Of a DNA stretch of 64,000 bases, positions 7,979 to 16,656 are shown piece after piece (within the stretch, counting starts at the first letter, position 1; each line of letters opens with the position of its first letter). A program made the translations under genes and the position numbers. Below the pieces are notes generated by a model, which was given only the letters and a program-made list of their open reading frames with translations, had not been told where the DNA came from and made no database searches. Source of the DNA: Streptomyces sp. NBC_01463 (lineage in GTDB: Bacteria; Actinomycetota; Actinomycetes; Streptomycetales; Streptomycetaceae); contig CP109468.1 in the NCBI GenBank assembly GCA_036227345.1, positions 8,122,001 through 8,186,000 on the forward strand. The letters are read 5' to 3'.

Positions 7979-8926
7979 TCAGGCGCGGCTGGTCAGGTAG
8001 CCGCCCATGGAGGTGAAGTACTCCGTCGCGGCCAGTTCCCGGCCGTCCTCGGTGCGCACGCGGGTGATGGCCAGGCCGTGGTTGCGGCCGGTGCGGGCGT
8101 CGGCGCCGGCGACGATCACCACGCCCTCGCCCTCGCGGTAGAAGATGCGGCCCGGCGTCCCGCCGTAGCGGCCCTGGGACACGACGGCGGCGAGGACCTC
8201 GAGACGCTTGCCCTTGTGGAAGGCGTAGGCGCTGGGGTACGGCTCGGACTGGGCGCGGACCAGGCGTTCGAGGTCCTGGGCCGGCCAGTTCCAGTCGATG
8301 CGGATGTCCTCGGCGGACCGCTTGTGGAAGAAGGTCGCCCGGGTGCGGTCCTGCTTGGTGAACTCGGTCTGCCCGGAGGCGATGAGGTCGAGTGCACCGG
8401 TGGTGACCGGGGCGATGAGGTCGACGGTCTTGTGGAAGAGGTCGGTGGCGGTGTCCGCCGGTCCGACCGGGACCGCTTCCTGCCGGACGATGTCACCGGC
8501 GTCGAGCTCGTCGTTCATCATGTGCGCCGTGACGCCCACTTCGCTCTCGCCGTTGATCAGCGCCCAGATCAGCGGGGAGAAGCCGGCGTACTTCGGCAGC
8601 AGCGAGTCGTGGATGTTCAGCGTGCCGCGGCGCGGGAGGGCGAAGATGCGCGGGGGGATCCAGGTCCGCCAGTTGTTCGCCACGATGATGTCCGGGTCGG
8701 CCTCCTTGAGGCGCTCGAACAGCTCGTCGTCGTCAGGGCGGTTGCGGATCAGAACCGGGACGTCGTGCTCCTCGGCGAGATCGGCGACCGAGTCGCTCCA
8801 GATCTTCTCGTACGCGTGGTCGCTCTTGGGATGTGTCACGACCAGCACCACGTCGTGCTCGGAGTCCAGGAGGGCTTGCAGGGTGCGGTGCCCCCAGGTC
8901 TGGTAACCGAACATGACGACCCGCAT
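7979..8926 (-). CDS. cchA: CchA, N5-hydroxyornithine formyltransferase
   Basis: A 315-aa enzyme of the methionyl-tRNA formyltransferase family. It transfers a formyl group from 10-formyl-tetrahydrofolate to the hydroxamate nitrogen of N5-hydroxy-ornithine, giving the building block for position 1 of coelichelin. Catalytic Asn104 and His106 (LNIHDSLLPKYAG) and Asp142 (NDELDAGDIV) are in place, and a C-terminal OB-like domain covers about 210-310. ATG at 8926 follows GAGGAGG. It is divergent from cchB, and two iron boxes lie in the shared 247-base promoter region. Family homology plus exact cluster order supports the name. Confidence 0.95.
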   Translation of the reverse strand: MRVVMFGYQTWGHRTLQALLDSEHDVVLVVTHPKSDHAYEKIWSDSVADLAEEHDVPVLIRNRPDDDELFERLKEADPDIIVANNWRTWIPPRIFALPRRGTLNIHDSLLPKYAGFSPLIWALINGESEVGVTAHMMNDELDAGDIVRQEAVPVGPADTATDLFHKTVDLIAPVTTGALDLIASGQTEFTKQDRTRATFFHKRSAEDIRIDWNWPAQDLERLVRAQSEPYPSAYAFHKGKRLEVLAAVVSQGRYGGTPGRIFYREGEGVVIVAGADARTGRNHGLAITRVRTEDGRELAATEYFTSMGGYLTSRA

Positions 8927-8964
8927 GGGGTTCCTCCTCAGCGTAGGAATGGAGCGACGCCCAG

Positions 8965-8983
8965 TAAAGCAAGGCTTACCTTA
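8965..8983. promoter_or_regulatory. DmdR/IdeR iron box upstream of cchA
   Basis: TAAAGCAAGGCTTACCTTA matches 13 of 19 positions of the consensus TTAGGTTAGGCTAACCTAA. It lies 39 bases upstream of the cchA start, the usual place for Fe(II)-dependent repression. Confidence 0.7.
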
Positions 8984-9069
8984 TCGTGCAACGGGCGCAC
9001 GATTTGCCCCAGTTGAACGGCATCGGGGCGAGGTATGTCCGGAACCCGCCTATCGACAGCGTCACAGGA

Positions 9070-9088
9070 TTAGCTTAGGCTCACCTAA
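9070..9088. promoter_or_regulatory. DmdR/IdeR iron box upstream of cchB
   Basis: TTAGCTTAGGCTCACCTAA, 17 of 19 positions of the consensus and the best match in the window. It lies 85 bases upstream of the cchB ATG and probably governs the cchB-E operon. Confidence 0.9.
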
Positions 9089-9173
9089 GTTCATCGGGAC
9101 GCTCTGTCGGCGTGCCCGTCTTTCACACGTTCCCCACACCTGACAGGCGGCGTCCCCGCACGATGGGAGTGAC

Positions 9174-10529
9174 ATGTCACAGGTTCGTCCTGGCGACGCA
9201 CCACCGGTCCACGACCTCATTGGTATCGGCTTCGGGCCGTCCAATGTGGCCATGGCGATCGCGATCAGCGAGCACAACGCACGAAGTGGCACCCAGGAGG
9301 CGGTCAGCGCTCACTTCTTCGAGCAGCAACCGCGCTTCGGCTGGCACCGGGGCATGCTCATCGACGACGCGACCATGCAGGTGTCCTTCCTCAAGGACCT
9401 GGTGACGCTCCGGAACCCGTCCAGCGAGTACAGCTTCCTCTGCTATCTGCAGAGCAAGGGGCGGTTGATCGACTTCATCAACCACAAGAACCTCTTCCCG
9501 CTCCGGGTCGAGTTCCACGAGTACTTCGAGTGGGCCGCGGCGCAGGTCGCGGACCTGGTCTCCTACGACCACGAAGTCGTCTCCGTCACACCCGTCGTCC
9601 ACGACGGAACGGTGGAGTACCTGGACGTGACGGTCCGGTCGGGGGAGGGGCTCACGGTCCACCGCGCCCGCAACCTCGTCATCGGCACCGGCCTGCGCCC
9701 TCTCGTGCCGGAAGGCGTCGAGCGCGGCGACCGGGTCTGGCACAACTCCGAACTGCTGATGCGCGTCGGTGAACTGGACGGCACCTCGCCCTCCCGGTTC
9801 GTCGTCGTGGGTGCCGGGCAGAGCGCGGCCGAGAACGTCGCCTATCTGCACCGCCGCTTCCCCGACGCGGAGGTCTGCGCGGTCTTCTCCCGCTACGGCT
9901 ACAGCCCCGCGGACGACAGCAGCTTCGCCAACAAGATCTTCGATCCCGGCGCGGTCGACGAGTACTTCGACGCCCCCGAGGGCGTCAAGCGCAAGCTGAT
10001 GGAGTACCACGGCAACACCAACTACTCCGTGGTGGACATCGACCTGATCGACGACCTGTACCGGCAGATGTACCAGGAGAAGGTGCTCGGCACCGAGCGG
10101 CTGCGCTTCCTCAACGTCTCCCGGCTCGACGAGGTCAAGGAGACACCGGACAACGTCCGCGCCACCGTGAGATCCCTCGTCACCGGCGAGGAGACCTACC
10201 TGGACGCCGACGTCGTGGTGTTCGCCACCGGTTACAGCCCCGCCGACCCGCTCGGCCTGCTGGGCGAGGTCGGGGACAGCTGCCTGCGCGACGACCAGGG
10301 CCGCCTGCGGGTGGAGCGCGACTACCGGATCGCGACGGAGCCCGGACTGCGCTGCGGCATCTACCTCCAGGGGGGCACCGAGCACACCCACGGCATCACG
10401 TCGGCCCTGCTCTCCAACACCGCGATACGCGTCGGCGAGATCCTGGACTCGCTCCTCGGCCAGGGCGCCGGGACCGCTGCCGCCGAGGCCCGTCCGGTCG
10501 TCGGCGGAACCGGCAGCGCACCCCGCTAG
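9174..10529 (+). CDS. cchB: CchB, L-ornithine N5-monooxygenase
   Basis: A 451-aa flavin- and NADPH-dependent N-hydroxylating monooxygenase that converts L-ornithine to N5-hydroxy-L-ornithine, the committed step for all three hydroxamates of coelichelin. The FAD-binding GIGFGPSN lies at residues 17-24 and the NADPH-binding VVGAGQSAAE near 210-220; the family motif FATGYSPADP lies near residue 350. The substrate segment FLKDLVTLRNPSSEYSFLCYL is typical of SidA/PvdA-type ornithine hydroxylases. ATG at 9174 follows GGGAG. It is first in the rightward operon; cchC starts 65 bases after its stop. Confidence 0.97.
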   Translation: MSQVRPGDAPPVHDLIGIGFGPSNVAMAIAISEHNARSGTQEAVSAHFFEQQPRFGWHRGMLIDDATMQVSFLKDLVTLRNPSSEYSFLCYLQSKGRLIDFINHKNLFPLRVEFHEYFEWAAAQVADLVSYDHEVVSVTPVVHDGTVEYLDVTVRSGEGLTVHRARNLVIGTGLRPLVPEGVERGDRVWHNSELLMRVGELDGTSPSRFVVVGAGQSAAENVAYLHRRFPDAEVCAVFSRYGYSPADDSSFANKIFDPGAVDEYFDAPEGVKRKLMEYHGNTNYSVVDIDLIDDLYRQMYQEKVLGTERLRFLNVSRLDEVKETPDNVRATVRSLVTGEETYLDADVVVFATGYSPADPLGLLGEVGDSCLRDDQGRLRVERDYRIATEPGLRCGIYLQGGTEHTHGITSALLSNTAIRVGEILDSLLGQGAGTAAAEARPVVGGTGSAPR

Positions 10530-10594
10530 CGCGGTCACCACCTGTTCGGACCGTCCTGCGGAGCGAACGGATCAAAGGGATAACGTACGTCGAC

Positions 10595-11653
10595 ATGAGC
10601 ACGACTGCAGTGGAGCGCCCCATACCCCGGGGCACAACGAAGGCCCGCCGGCGGCGGGTTGTGGGCCTGGGGGTGCTTCTGCTGATCCTCCTGGTCGCGG
10701 GGGCCCTGTCGTTGGCGGTCGGGGCGCGTGCGCTGAGTCCCGCCGAGGTCTGGCACGGGCTGTTCGCCGCGCCGGAATCCGACCAGCGCCTCACCGAGAT
10801 CAGGCTCATCGTGCAGACCGTGCGGGTGCCCAGGACGGTGCTCGCCGTGGTGGCGGGCATCGCCCTCGGGGTCGGCGGTTCCCTGATCCAGGGGTACACG
10901 CGCAACCCGATCGCGGACACCGGGCTGCTGGGTGTGAACGCCGGGGCCTCGTTCGCCGTGGTGTCGGTGATCGCCGTGTTCGGGCTCAGCGATCCGCTCC
11001 AGTACATCTGGTTCGCCTTCCTGGGTGCGGCGGTCGCCGGTGTCGTGGTGTTCGGGCTGGCGAGCATCGGCAGGGGCGCCGGCAATCCGCTGACGCTGGC
11101 TCTGGCCGGTCAGGGGGTCACGGTGTTCCTCGCGGCGATGACGACAGCGGTCGCGCTGTCGGACCAGAAGTCGCTGAACGCGCTGCGCTTCTGGAACGCG
11201 GGCTCCGTGGCCGGCGTCGGCTTCGATCTCATCTGGCCGATGACCGCGTTCGTCGCGGCCGGCCTGGTGCTTGCGCTGACCATGCTGCCCTCGCTCAACC
11301 TGCTCAATCTGGGCGACGACGTGGCGCGGGGCCTGGGCGTGAACATCGCGCGGAGCCGTACGATCGGCATCCTCGCGATCACGCTGCTGGCGGGGGCGGC
11401 GACCGCGGCGTGCGGCCCCATCGCGTTCCTCGGGCTCATGGTCGCGCACGTGGCCCGCTATCTGACCGGTCCCGACTATCGCTGGCTGGTGCCGTACGCG
11501 GGTCTGCTCGGCGCCGTCGTCCTGCTGGTCTGCGACATCGTGGGCCGACTGGTCGTGCGGCCGGGCGAGTTGGACGCGGGCGTCGTCGTCGCCCTGGTCG
11601 GTGCGCCGTTCTTCGCGGCTCTGGTGTGGCGTGGAAAGTTCAGGAGCGCATGA
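10595..11653 (+). CDS. cchC: CchC, ferric-siderophore ABC permease (FecCD family)
   Basis: A 352-aa integral membrane permease of the FecCD/BtuC family with about ten hydrophobic segments. It imports ferric coelichelin together with CchD, CchE and CchF. Family motifs seen: RVPRTVLAVVAGIALGVGGSLIQGYTRNPIADTGLLGVNAGASFAVV near residues 75-130 (first coupling region) and CGPIAFLGLMVAHVARYLTGPDYR near 270. The start ATG at 10595 follows AAGGGA at somewhat long spacing. The stop overlaps the cchD start by ATGA, so the two permeases are translationally coupled. Confidence 0.93.
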   Translation: MSTTAVERPIPRGTTKARRRRVVGLGVLLLILLVAGALSLAVGARALSPAEVWHGLFAAPESDQRLTEIRLIVQTVRVPRTVLAVVAGIALGVGGSLIQGYTRNPIADTGLLGVNAGASFAVVSVIAVFGLSDPLQYIWFAFLGAAVAGVVVFGLASIGRGAGNPLTLALAGQGVTVFLAAMTTAVALSDQKSLNALRFWNAGSVAGVGFDLIWPMTAFVAAGLVLALTMLPSLNLLNLGDDVARGLGVNIARSRTIGILAITLLAGAATAACGPIAFLGLMVAHVARYLTGPDYRWLVPYAGLLGAVVLLVCDIVGRLVVRPGELDAGVVVALVGAPFFAALVWRGKFRSA

Positions 11654-12720
11654 ACGTGACGGAGACGAAGACCTCCCCGGTTCCGGGCGTCCGGCTCGGC
11701 CGGGTGTCGTTCGTGTGGCGGCCGTGGATGGTGCTGGTCACGCTGGTGCTGGCGGCGGCGGCCTTTCTGGTGTTCTGCCTGTCGATCGCGGTCGGGGACT
11801 TCCCCATCGGGCTCTCCCGGGTGTTCGCCACGCTCCTGGGCCGGGGCGAACAGGTCGACGAGTTCGTGATCATGGATCTGCGGATGCCGCGCGCGCTGGC
11901 CGGCCTCGTCGTGGGGATCGCGCTGGGTGTCTCCGGGGCGATCACCCAGTCAGTGGCGCGCAATCCGCTGGCCAGCCCGGACATCCTGGGGATCACCGGG
12001 GGTGCCGGCGCGGTCGCGGTGTTCTCGGTGACGGTCTCGGGCGGTACCGCGGCGACGGTCGTCAGCTCCATGGGACTGTCCGCCGCCGCACTCGCCGGCG
12101 GTCTCGGCACGGGACTGCTGGTCTACTTCCTGGCGTGGCGGCGCGGGATCGACGGCTTCCGGCTCATCCTCATCGGCATCTCGGTGAGCGCGGTGATGGA
12201 GGCGATCACCACCTGGCTGCTCGTCTCGGCCGACATCAGGGATGTGGCCCGGGCCCAGGCGTGGCTGGTCGGCTCGCTGGAGAACCGGTCGTCGGACGAT
12301 GTCCGGGTGGCGGTCTGGTGCACGCTCGTGCTGCTGGCCGTCGTGGCCTGCGCCGCGTTCCAGTTCAAGCCGATGCACCTCGGCGACGAGGTCGCCGCGG
12401 GCCTGGGCGTCCGGCACACCCGGGTGCGGGCCGTCCTGCTGCTGTGCGCGGTCCTGCTCGCCGCGGTGGCGGTGAGCGCCGCTGGCCCCGTACCGTTCGT
12501 CGCGCTGGTCGCGCCACAGGTGGCGATGCGTCTGGCGAAGTGCCCCACACCGCCGATGGTGGCCTCGGGGCTGGTCGGCGCACTCCTGCTGACCGGCTCC
12601 GACCTGATCGCGCGCGCCGCACTGCCTGAGAGCCTTCCGGTCGGCGTCGTCACGGCGGCGATCGGCGGCCCGTTCCTCGTGTACCTGCTGGTACGGGCGA
12701 ACCTCAGGCAGTCGGCATGA
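11650..12720 (+). CDS. cchD: CchD, ferric-siderophore ABC permease (FecCD family)
   Basis: A 356-aa second FecCD-type permease that pairs with CchC to form the transmembrane channel. The ATG at 11650 overlaps the cchC TGA and has AGGAG inside the end of cchC. Motifs LRMPRALAGLVVGIALGVSGAITQSVARNPLASPDILGITGGAGAVAV and VPFVALVAPQVAMRLA are the FecCD signatures. The stop again overlaps the next start (cchE) by ATGA. The two-permease arrangement means a heterodimeric channel. Confidence 0.93.
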   Translation: MNVTETKTSPVPGVRLGRVSFVWRPWMVLVTLVLAAAAFLVFCLSIAVGDFPIGLSRVFATLLGRGEQVDEFVIMDLRMPRALAGLVVGIALGVSGAITQSVARNPLASPDILGITGGAGAVAVFSVTVSGGTAATVVSSMGLSAAALAGGLGTGLLVYFLAWRRGIDGFRLILIGISVSAVMEAITTWLLVSADIRDVARAQAWLVGSLENRSSDDVRVAVWCTLVLLAVVACAAFQFKPMHLGDEVAAGLGVRHTRVRAVLLLCAVLLAAVAVSAAGPVPFVALVAPQVAMRLAKCPTPPMVASGLVGALLLTGSDLIARAALPESLPVGVVTAAIGGPFLVYLLVRANLRQSA

Positions 12721-13598
12721 CATTCGAATTGGACTACCCGGACAAAGGGGGGCCCGTGGCCGCTCACTTCACCACCACCGAGGTCGCGTCGGTGGACAAG
12801 GGCGCCGCACGACTGGCGGCCAGGGACGTCACGGTCGGCTACGGCGGCCGCACCGTCATCGAGGGCCTCGACGTCGAGATCCCGACGGGGGTGATCACCA
12901 CCATCATCGGCCCCAACGGCTGCGGGAAGTCGACCCTGTTGCGCACCCTGACGCGCCTGCTCAAACCGGCCGGCGGCGCGGTCGTGCTGGACGGCGAGGA
13001 CATCGCCGGACTGCGGACCAGGGATGTGGCGAAGAAGCTCGGCCTGTTGCCGCAGGCGCCCGTCGCACCGGAGGGCCTGACGGTGGCCGACCTGGTCGCC
13101 CGGGGCCGCCATCCGCACCAGAGCTGGCTGCGGCAGTGGTCGTCGGACGACGCCGACGTCGTGGCGAAGGCGCTGGCGATGACCGGGGTTTCCGAACTGG
13201 CCGACCGCCCCGTCGACTCGCTGTCGGGCGGACAGCGCCAGCGCGTGTGGATATCGATGACCCTGGCCCAGGGCACCGACCTGCTGCTGCTCGACGAGCC
13301 GACCACCTACCTGGACCTGGCGCACGCGATCGACGTGCTCGATCTGGTGGATGACCTGCACGAGTCGGGATGCACCGTCGTCATGGTGCTGCACGACCTC
13401 AATCTGGCCACGCGGTACAGCGACAACCTCGTCGTGATGCGGGACGGGGCGATCCTGGCGCAGGGGCACCCGCGCGACGTGATCACGGCCGATCTGCTGC
13501 ACGAGGCGTTCGGGCTGCGGGCCATGGTGATCGACGACCCGGTCGGCGACCGGCCGCTCATCGTGCCGATCGGCCGGACGCACGTACAACTCAACTAG
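12717..13598 (+). CDS. cchE: CchE, ferric-siderophore ABC transporter ATPase
   Basis: A 293-aa cytoplasmic ATPase that powers siderophore import through CchC/CchD. Walker A GPNGCGKST (about residues 64-72), Q-loop LGLLPQAPVAPEGLTV, signature [10 protein letters not shown], Walker B LLLLDEPTTYLD and switch His in MVLHDLN are all intact. I use ATG 12717, which overlaps the cchD stop; a GTG at 12756 preceded by a G-rich purine tract is an alternative that drops a non-conserved 13-residue tail. It is the last gene of the cchBCDE operon; cchF follows after its own iron boxes. Confidence 0.93.
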   Translation: MTFELDYPDKGGPVAAHFTTTEVASVDKGAARLAARDVTVGYGGRTVIEGLDVEIPTGVITTIIGPNGCGKSTLLRTLTRLLKPAGGAVVLDGEDIAGLRTRDVAKKLGLLPQAPVAPEGLTVADLVARGRHPHQSWLRQWSSDDADVVAKALAMTGVSELADRPVDSLSGGQRQRVWISMTLAQGTDLLLLDEPTTYLDLAHAIDVLDLVDDLHESGCTVVMVLHDLNLATRYSDNLVVMRDGAILAQGHPRDVITADLLHEAFGLRAMVIDDPVGDRPLIVPIGRTHVQLN

Positions 13599-13623
13599 GT
13601 CTCGAACACGGGAATTACGCCAG

Positions 13624-13642
13624 TTAGGCTAGGCTGCCCTCA
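13624..13642. promoter_or_regulatory. DmdR/IdeR iron box upstream of cchF (distal)
   Basis: TTAGGCTAGGCTGCCCTCA, 15 of 19 positions of the iron-box consensus. It is 30 bases upstream of a second, weaker box. Confidence 0.8.
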
Positions 13643-13653
13643 TTCATTCGAGG

Positions 13654-13672
13654 TAAGGTTTGGCTGCCCTTA
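13654..13672. promoter_or_regulatory. DmdR/IdeR iron box upstream of cchF (proximal)
   Basis: TAAGGTTTGGCTGCCCTTA, 14 of 19 positions, with outer dyad GTAAGG/CCTTAC. It lies 40 bases before the cchF ATG. Centre-to-centre distance to the distal box is 30 bases, nearly three helical turns, which would place two repressor dimers on the same face. Confidence 0.75.
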
Positions 13673-13712
13673 CACAGGGGCCAGTGGACAGTGCGAACGC
13701 AAGGGAATCCGG

Positions 13713-14771
13713 ATGCTCATCCATAGAACGATGCTCACGAAGCCCTGGCAGCGGGTGGCGGCGACGGTGTCCGCCGCGGCCCTCGGCATCGGCCTCCTGG
13801 CGGGATGCGGTTCCGACTCGAAGGACGAGACGGACAAGGCGAGCGACAAGGCCCCGGCCGCCGCCGGTGCGTTCCCGGTCACCGTGGAGCACGCGTTCGG
13901 ATCCACGAAGATCACCAAGGCCCCCCAGCGGGTCGTCTCCGTCGGCTACACGGACGACCAGACCATCCTGGCGTTCGGCATCAAGCCGGTCGGCATGGTC
14001 GACCAGTACCCGAACCCCGAGGGCAAGACCCCCGACGTCAACACCCAGTGGCCCTGGGTGAAGGACAAGTGGGGGGACGCCCGCCCCGAGGTCATCATGA
14101 AGAACGGTGACTCCGGCCCCAACTACGAGAAGATCGCGGGCCTCCGCCCGGACCTGATCATCGCGGTCTACTCGGAGATCGACCAGGCCGCCTACGACAA
14201 GCTGTCGAAGATCGCCCCGACGGTTGGCCGCACCAAGGCGGAGAAGGAGCCCTTCAGCGCGCCCTGGCAGGACAACGCGCTGCACATCGCCAAGGCCCTC
14301 GGCAAGGAGAAGGAGGGCAAGGAGATGGTGAGCGGCATCCAGACCCAGCTGGACGCCGCCGCGAAGGCGCACCCCGAGTTCGCCAAGCAGACCGCCGTGG
14401 CGCTGTCCTGGTACGACAACTCCGTCGCGCCGTTCACCACCACCGACGTCCGTGGACGCCTGCTGACGGGCATCGGCTACAAGGGCGCCACCGAGATCGA
14501 CAAGATCGCCGGCGGCAAGTTCTACACCAAGCTGTCACCCGAGCGCATGGACCTCGTCGACGTCGACCGCATCTTCGTCATCAACGACAAGGCCGACCAG
14601 GAAGCCCTGAAGAAGTCCAAGCTCTTCGCCAACCTCAAGGCGGTCAAGGAGGGACGCGTGTCGTACCTCCTCGACGGCGAGGGCCCGGCGGTCGGTGCCG
14701 CCATCTCGCAGGGCACGCTGCTGTCCATGCCGTACGCGATCGACGAGCTCGTCAAGTCGGCCGGCCAGTGA
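13713..14771 (+). CDS. cchF: CchF, siderophore-binding lipoprotein
   Basis: A 352-aa extracellular lipoprotein that captures ferric coelichelin and hands it to CchC/CchD. The lipobox LLAGC puts the lipidated residue at Cys32. The mature part is a FepB/FhuD-type cluster A-8 binding protein: PQRVVSVGYTDDQTILAFGIKPVGMVDQY near 75-100, then GLRPDLIIAVYSEIDQAAYDKLSKIAPTV near 145-172. The ATG at 13713 has AAGGGA six bases upstream. The gene has its own promoter with two iron boxes, so binding protein can be expressed apart from the permeases. Confidence 0.95.
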   Translation: MLIHRTMLTKPWQRVAATVSAAALGIGLLAGCGSDSKDETDKASDKAPAAAGAFPVTVEHAFGSTKITKAPQRVVSVGYTDDQTILAFGIKPVGMVDQYPNPEGKTPDVNTQWPWVKDKWGDARPEVIMKNGDSGPNYEKIAGLRPDLIIAVYSEIDQAAYDKLSKIAPTVGRTKAEKEPFSAPWQDNALHIAKALGKEKEGKEMVSGIQTQLDAAAKAHPEFAKQTAVALSWYDNSVAPFTTTDVRGRLLTGIGYKGATEIDKIAGGKFYTKLSPERMDLVDVDRIFVINDKADQEALKKSKLFANLKAVKEGRVSYLLDGEGPAVGAAISQGTLLSMPYAIDELVKSAGQ

Positions 14772-14811
14772 GGTCCGCGCCGTCCCGCCCCCTACCTGAA
14801 CTGGCCCACGT

Positions 14812-16599
14812 GTGAGCACCACCGCGACCCGCATCCCCCCGGCGACCCTGCGTACGGCGACGGGGGGTGAGGCCACCCGATGGCTCGCGGCACACTGTCG
14901 CGAGGTGCCGTGGCTGAGTGCCGCGACCCTGTTCACCACGGTGGCCGGGGCGGCGCTCCAGGTACTCCCGGTGCTGTTGCTGGGCCAGGTGGTCGACGGG
15001 GTCGTGGACGGCGAGTCACGCGCGGTCCTGGTCAGGGTCGGAGTGCTGATGGTGGCCGCCGCCCTGCTCGGTGCGGCGGCCACCGCGGCCTCCACGTATC
15101 TGATCGGGCGGCTCGGCGCGGACCTGCTCGCCCGGCTGCGGGAGGGCGCGGTCCGCGCGGTGCTCGGCATGCCGAGCGCGCGCATCGAACAGGTCGGCCG
15201 GGGGGACGTGCTGTCCCGGGTGGGCGACGACGTGGCCGTGCTGTCCCGGGGCATCAGGTCGGCCATCCCCACGGTGTTCTCGGCCGGGGTGCTGGTCACC
15301 ATCGCGACCGCGGGCATGTTCGGACTGGACTGGCGGCTCGGCCTGGCGGGAGCCGGCGCGCTGCCGGCGTACGCACTGGCCCTGCGCTGGTACCTTCCCC
15401 GCTCCGCGCCGCTGTACAAGAAGCAGCGGGCCGCCCAGGCCGACCGGGCACAGGCGTTGATCAGCGGTCTGAACGGGATCGAGACCGTCCGGGCCTACCG
15501 CCTCGAAGGGGCCTTCCGCGAGAAGGTCACGAGCGAGTCGTGGCGGGTGCGTGAACTCGGTATCGAGGTCTTCCGGTTCTTCGGCCGCTTCGTCGGCAGG
15601 GAGAACCGCGCCGAGTTCATCGGCCTGGTCCTGATCCTCCTGGTCGGCTACGCGCTGCTGGAGGGCGACGCGGCCACCCTCGGCGAGGTCTCGGCCGCCC
15701 CGCTGATGTTCCACCGGCTCTTCACCCCGCTCGGCGCCATCATGTTCACCTTCGACGAGGCACAGAAGTCGGGCGCCAGCCTGACCCGTCTGGTCGGGGT
15801 GCTGGCGGAGGACGCGGAGGACCGCCTGGTGGGCGATGCCACCGTGGCGGCGGCGGACGACGTGCCCTATCAAGTCACCGTCGAGGGGCTGACGTTCAGC
15901 TATCCCGACACCGAGGACCCGGTCCTGCGGGATGTCAGTCTGACGATTCCGGCCGGTGGTTCACTCGCTCTGGTCGGGGCGACCGGTGCGGGCAAGTCGA
16001 CCCTGGCCGCACTGATCGCGGGCATCGGCACACCACAGGCCGGTTCGGTGCGCATCGGGCCGAACGACCTCGCCGGAATGGACGAGGCGGGGGCCCGGGC
16101 CCTGGTGAGCATCCTGACCCAGGAGACACACGTGTTCTCCGGCCCGCTCGCCGACGACCTGCGCCTCGCCGCGCCGGAGGCGACCGACGCCGATCTGGTC
16201 GCGGCGCTGCGCACGGTCGGCGCGGGAGCGTGGACCGACGCGCTGCCCGACGGGCTGGGAACCCTGGTCGGCGAGGGCGGCGAACGCCTGGACGTCACCA
16301 AGGTCGCCCAGATCGCGCTGGCCCGGCTGGTGCTGGCCCGTTCGCCCGTCGTGGTGCTGGACGAGTCGACGGCGGAGGCGGGCAGCGAGGGCGCCGCCGA
16401 GCTGGAGCGGGCCGTGCTGGCCGCCTGCGCGGGCCGCACCACGCTGTTCGTGGCGCACCGGCTGACCCAGGCGATGGCCGCGGACCGGATCGCCGTGCTG
16501 GACGCGGGGCGTGTGGTGGAACAGGGCACGCACGACGAGCTGGTGGCCCTGGGGGGCCGGTATGCGCGACTGTGGCAGGCTTGGCGCGAAGGTAGTTAG
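14812..16599 (+). CDS. cchG: CchG, ABC exporter half-transporter with degenerate signature motif
   Basis: A 595-aa fusion of a six-helix export-type membrane domain (about 30-320) and an ATPase domain (about 350-590), expected to export coelichelin. Walker A GATGAGKST (Lys about 395), Q-loop ILTQETHVFSG, Walker B VVVLDESTAEAG and switch His FVAHRL are intact. The signature motif is not: LDVTK (about 493-497) replaces LSGGQ. Its partner CchI has the mirror-image defects, so the two almost certainly form a heterodimer with one working ATP site. The GTG start at 14812 lacks a clear ribosome binding site; coupling to cchF (40-base gap) is possible. Confidence 0.93.
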   Translation: MSTTATRIPPATLRTATGGEATRWLAAHCREVPWLSAATLFTTVAGAALQVLPVLLLGQVVDGVVDGESRAVLVRVGVLMVAAALLGAAATAASTYLIGRLGADLLARLREGAVRAVLGMPSARIEQVGRGDVLSRVGDDVAVLSRGIRSAIPTVFSAGVLVTIATAGMFGLDWRLGLAGAGALPAYALALRWYLPRSAPLYKKQRAAQADRAQALISGLNGIETVRAYRLEGAFREKVTSESWRVRELGIEVFRFFGRFVGRENRAEFIGLVLILLVGYALLEGDAATLGEVSAAPLMFHRLFTPLGAIMFTFDEAQKSGASLTRLVGVLAEDAEDRLVGDATVAAADDVPYQVTVEGLTFSYPDTEDPVLRDVSLTIPAGGSLALVGATGAGKSTLAALIAGIGTPQAGSVRIGPNDLAGMDEAGARALVSILTQETHVFSGPLADDLRLAAPEATDADLVAALRTVGAGAWTDALPDGLGTLVGEGGERLDVTKVAQIALARLVLARSPVVVLDESTAEAGSEGAAELERAVLAACAGRTTLFVAHRLTQAMAADRIAVLDAGRVVEQGTHDELVALGGRYARLWQAWREGS

Positions 16600-16614
16600 G
16601 TAAGCCTTAGTTAA
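16596..16614. promoter_or_regulatory. DmdR/IdeR iron box upstream of cchH
   Basis: TTAGGTAAGCCTTAGTTAA, 14 of 19 positions. It overlaps the cchG stop codon and ends 42 bases before the cchH ATG, giving the NRPS-exporter pair cchHI its own iron-controlled promoter. Confidence 0.8.
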
Positions 16615-16656
16615 ACTGGCTTGGTCGCATATCTCGGACGGGAAGCGGAGTCTTCG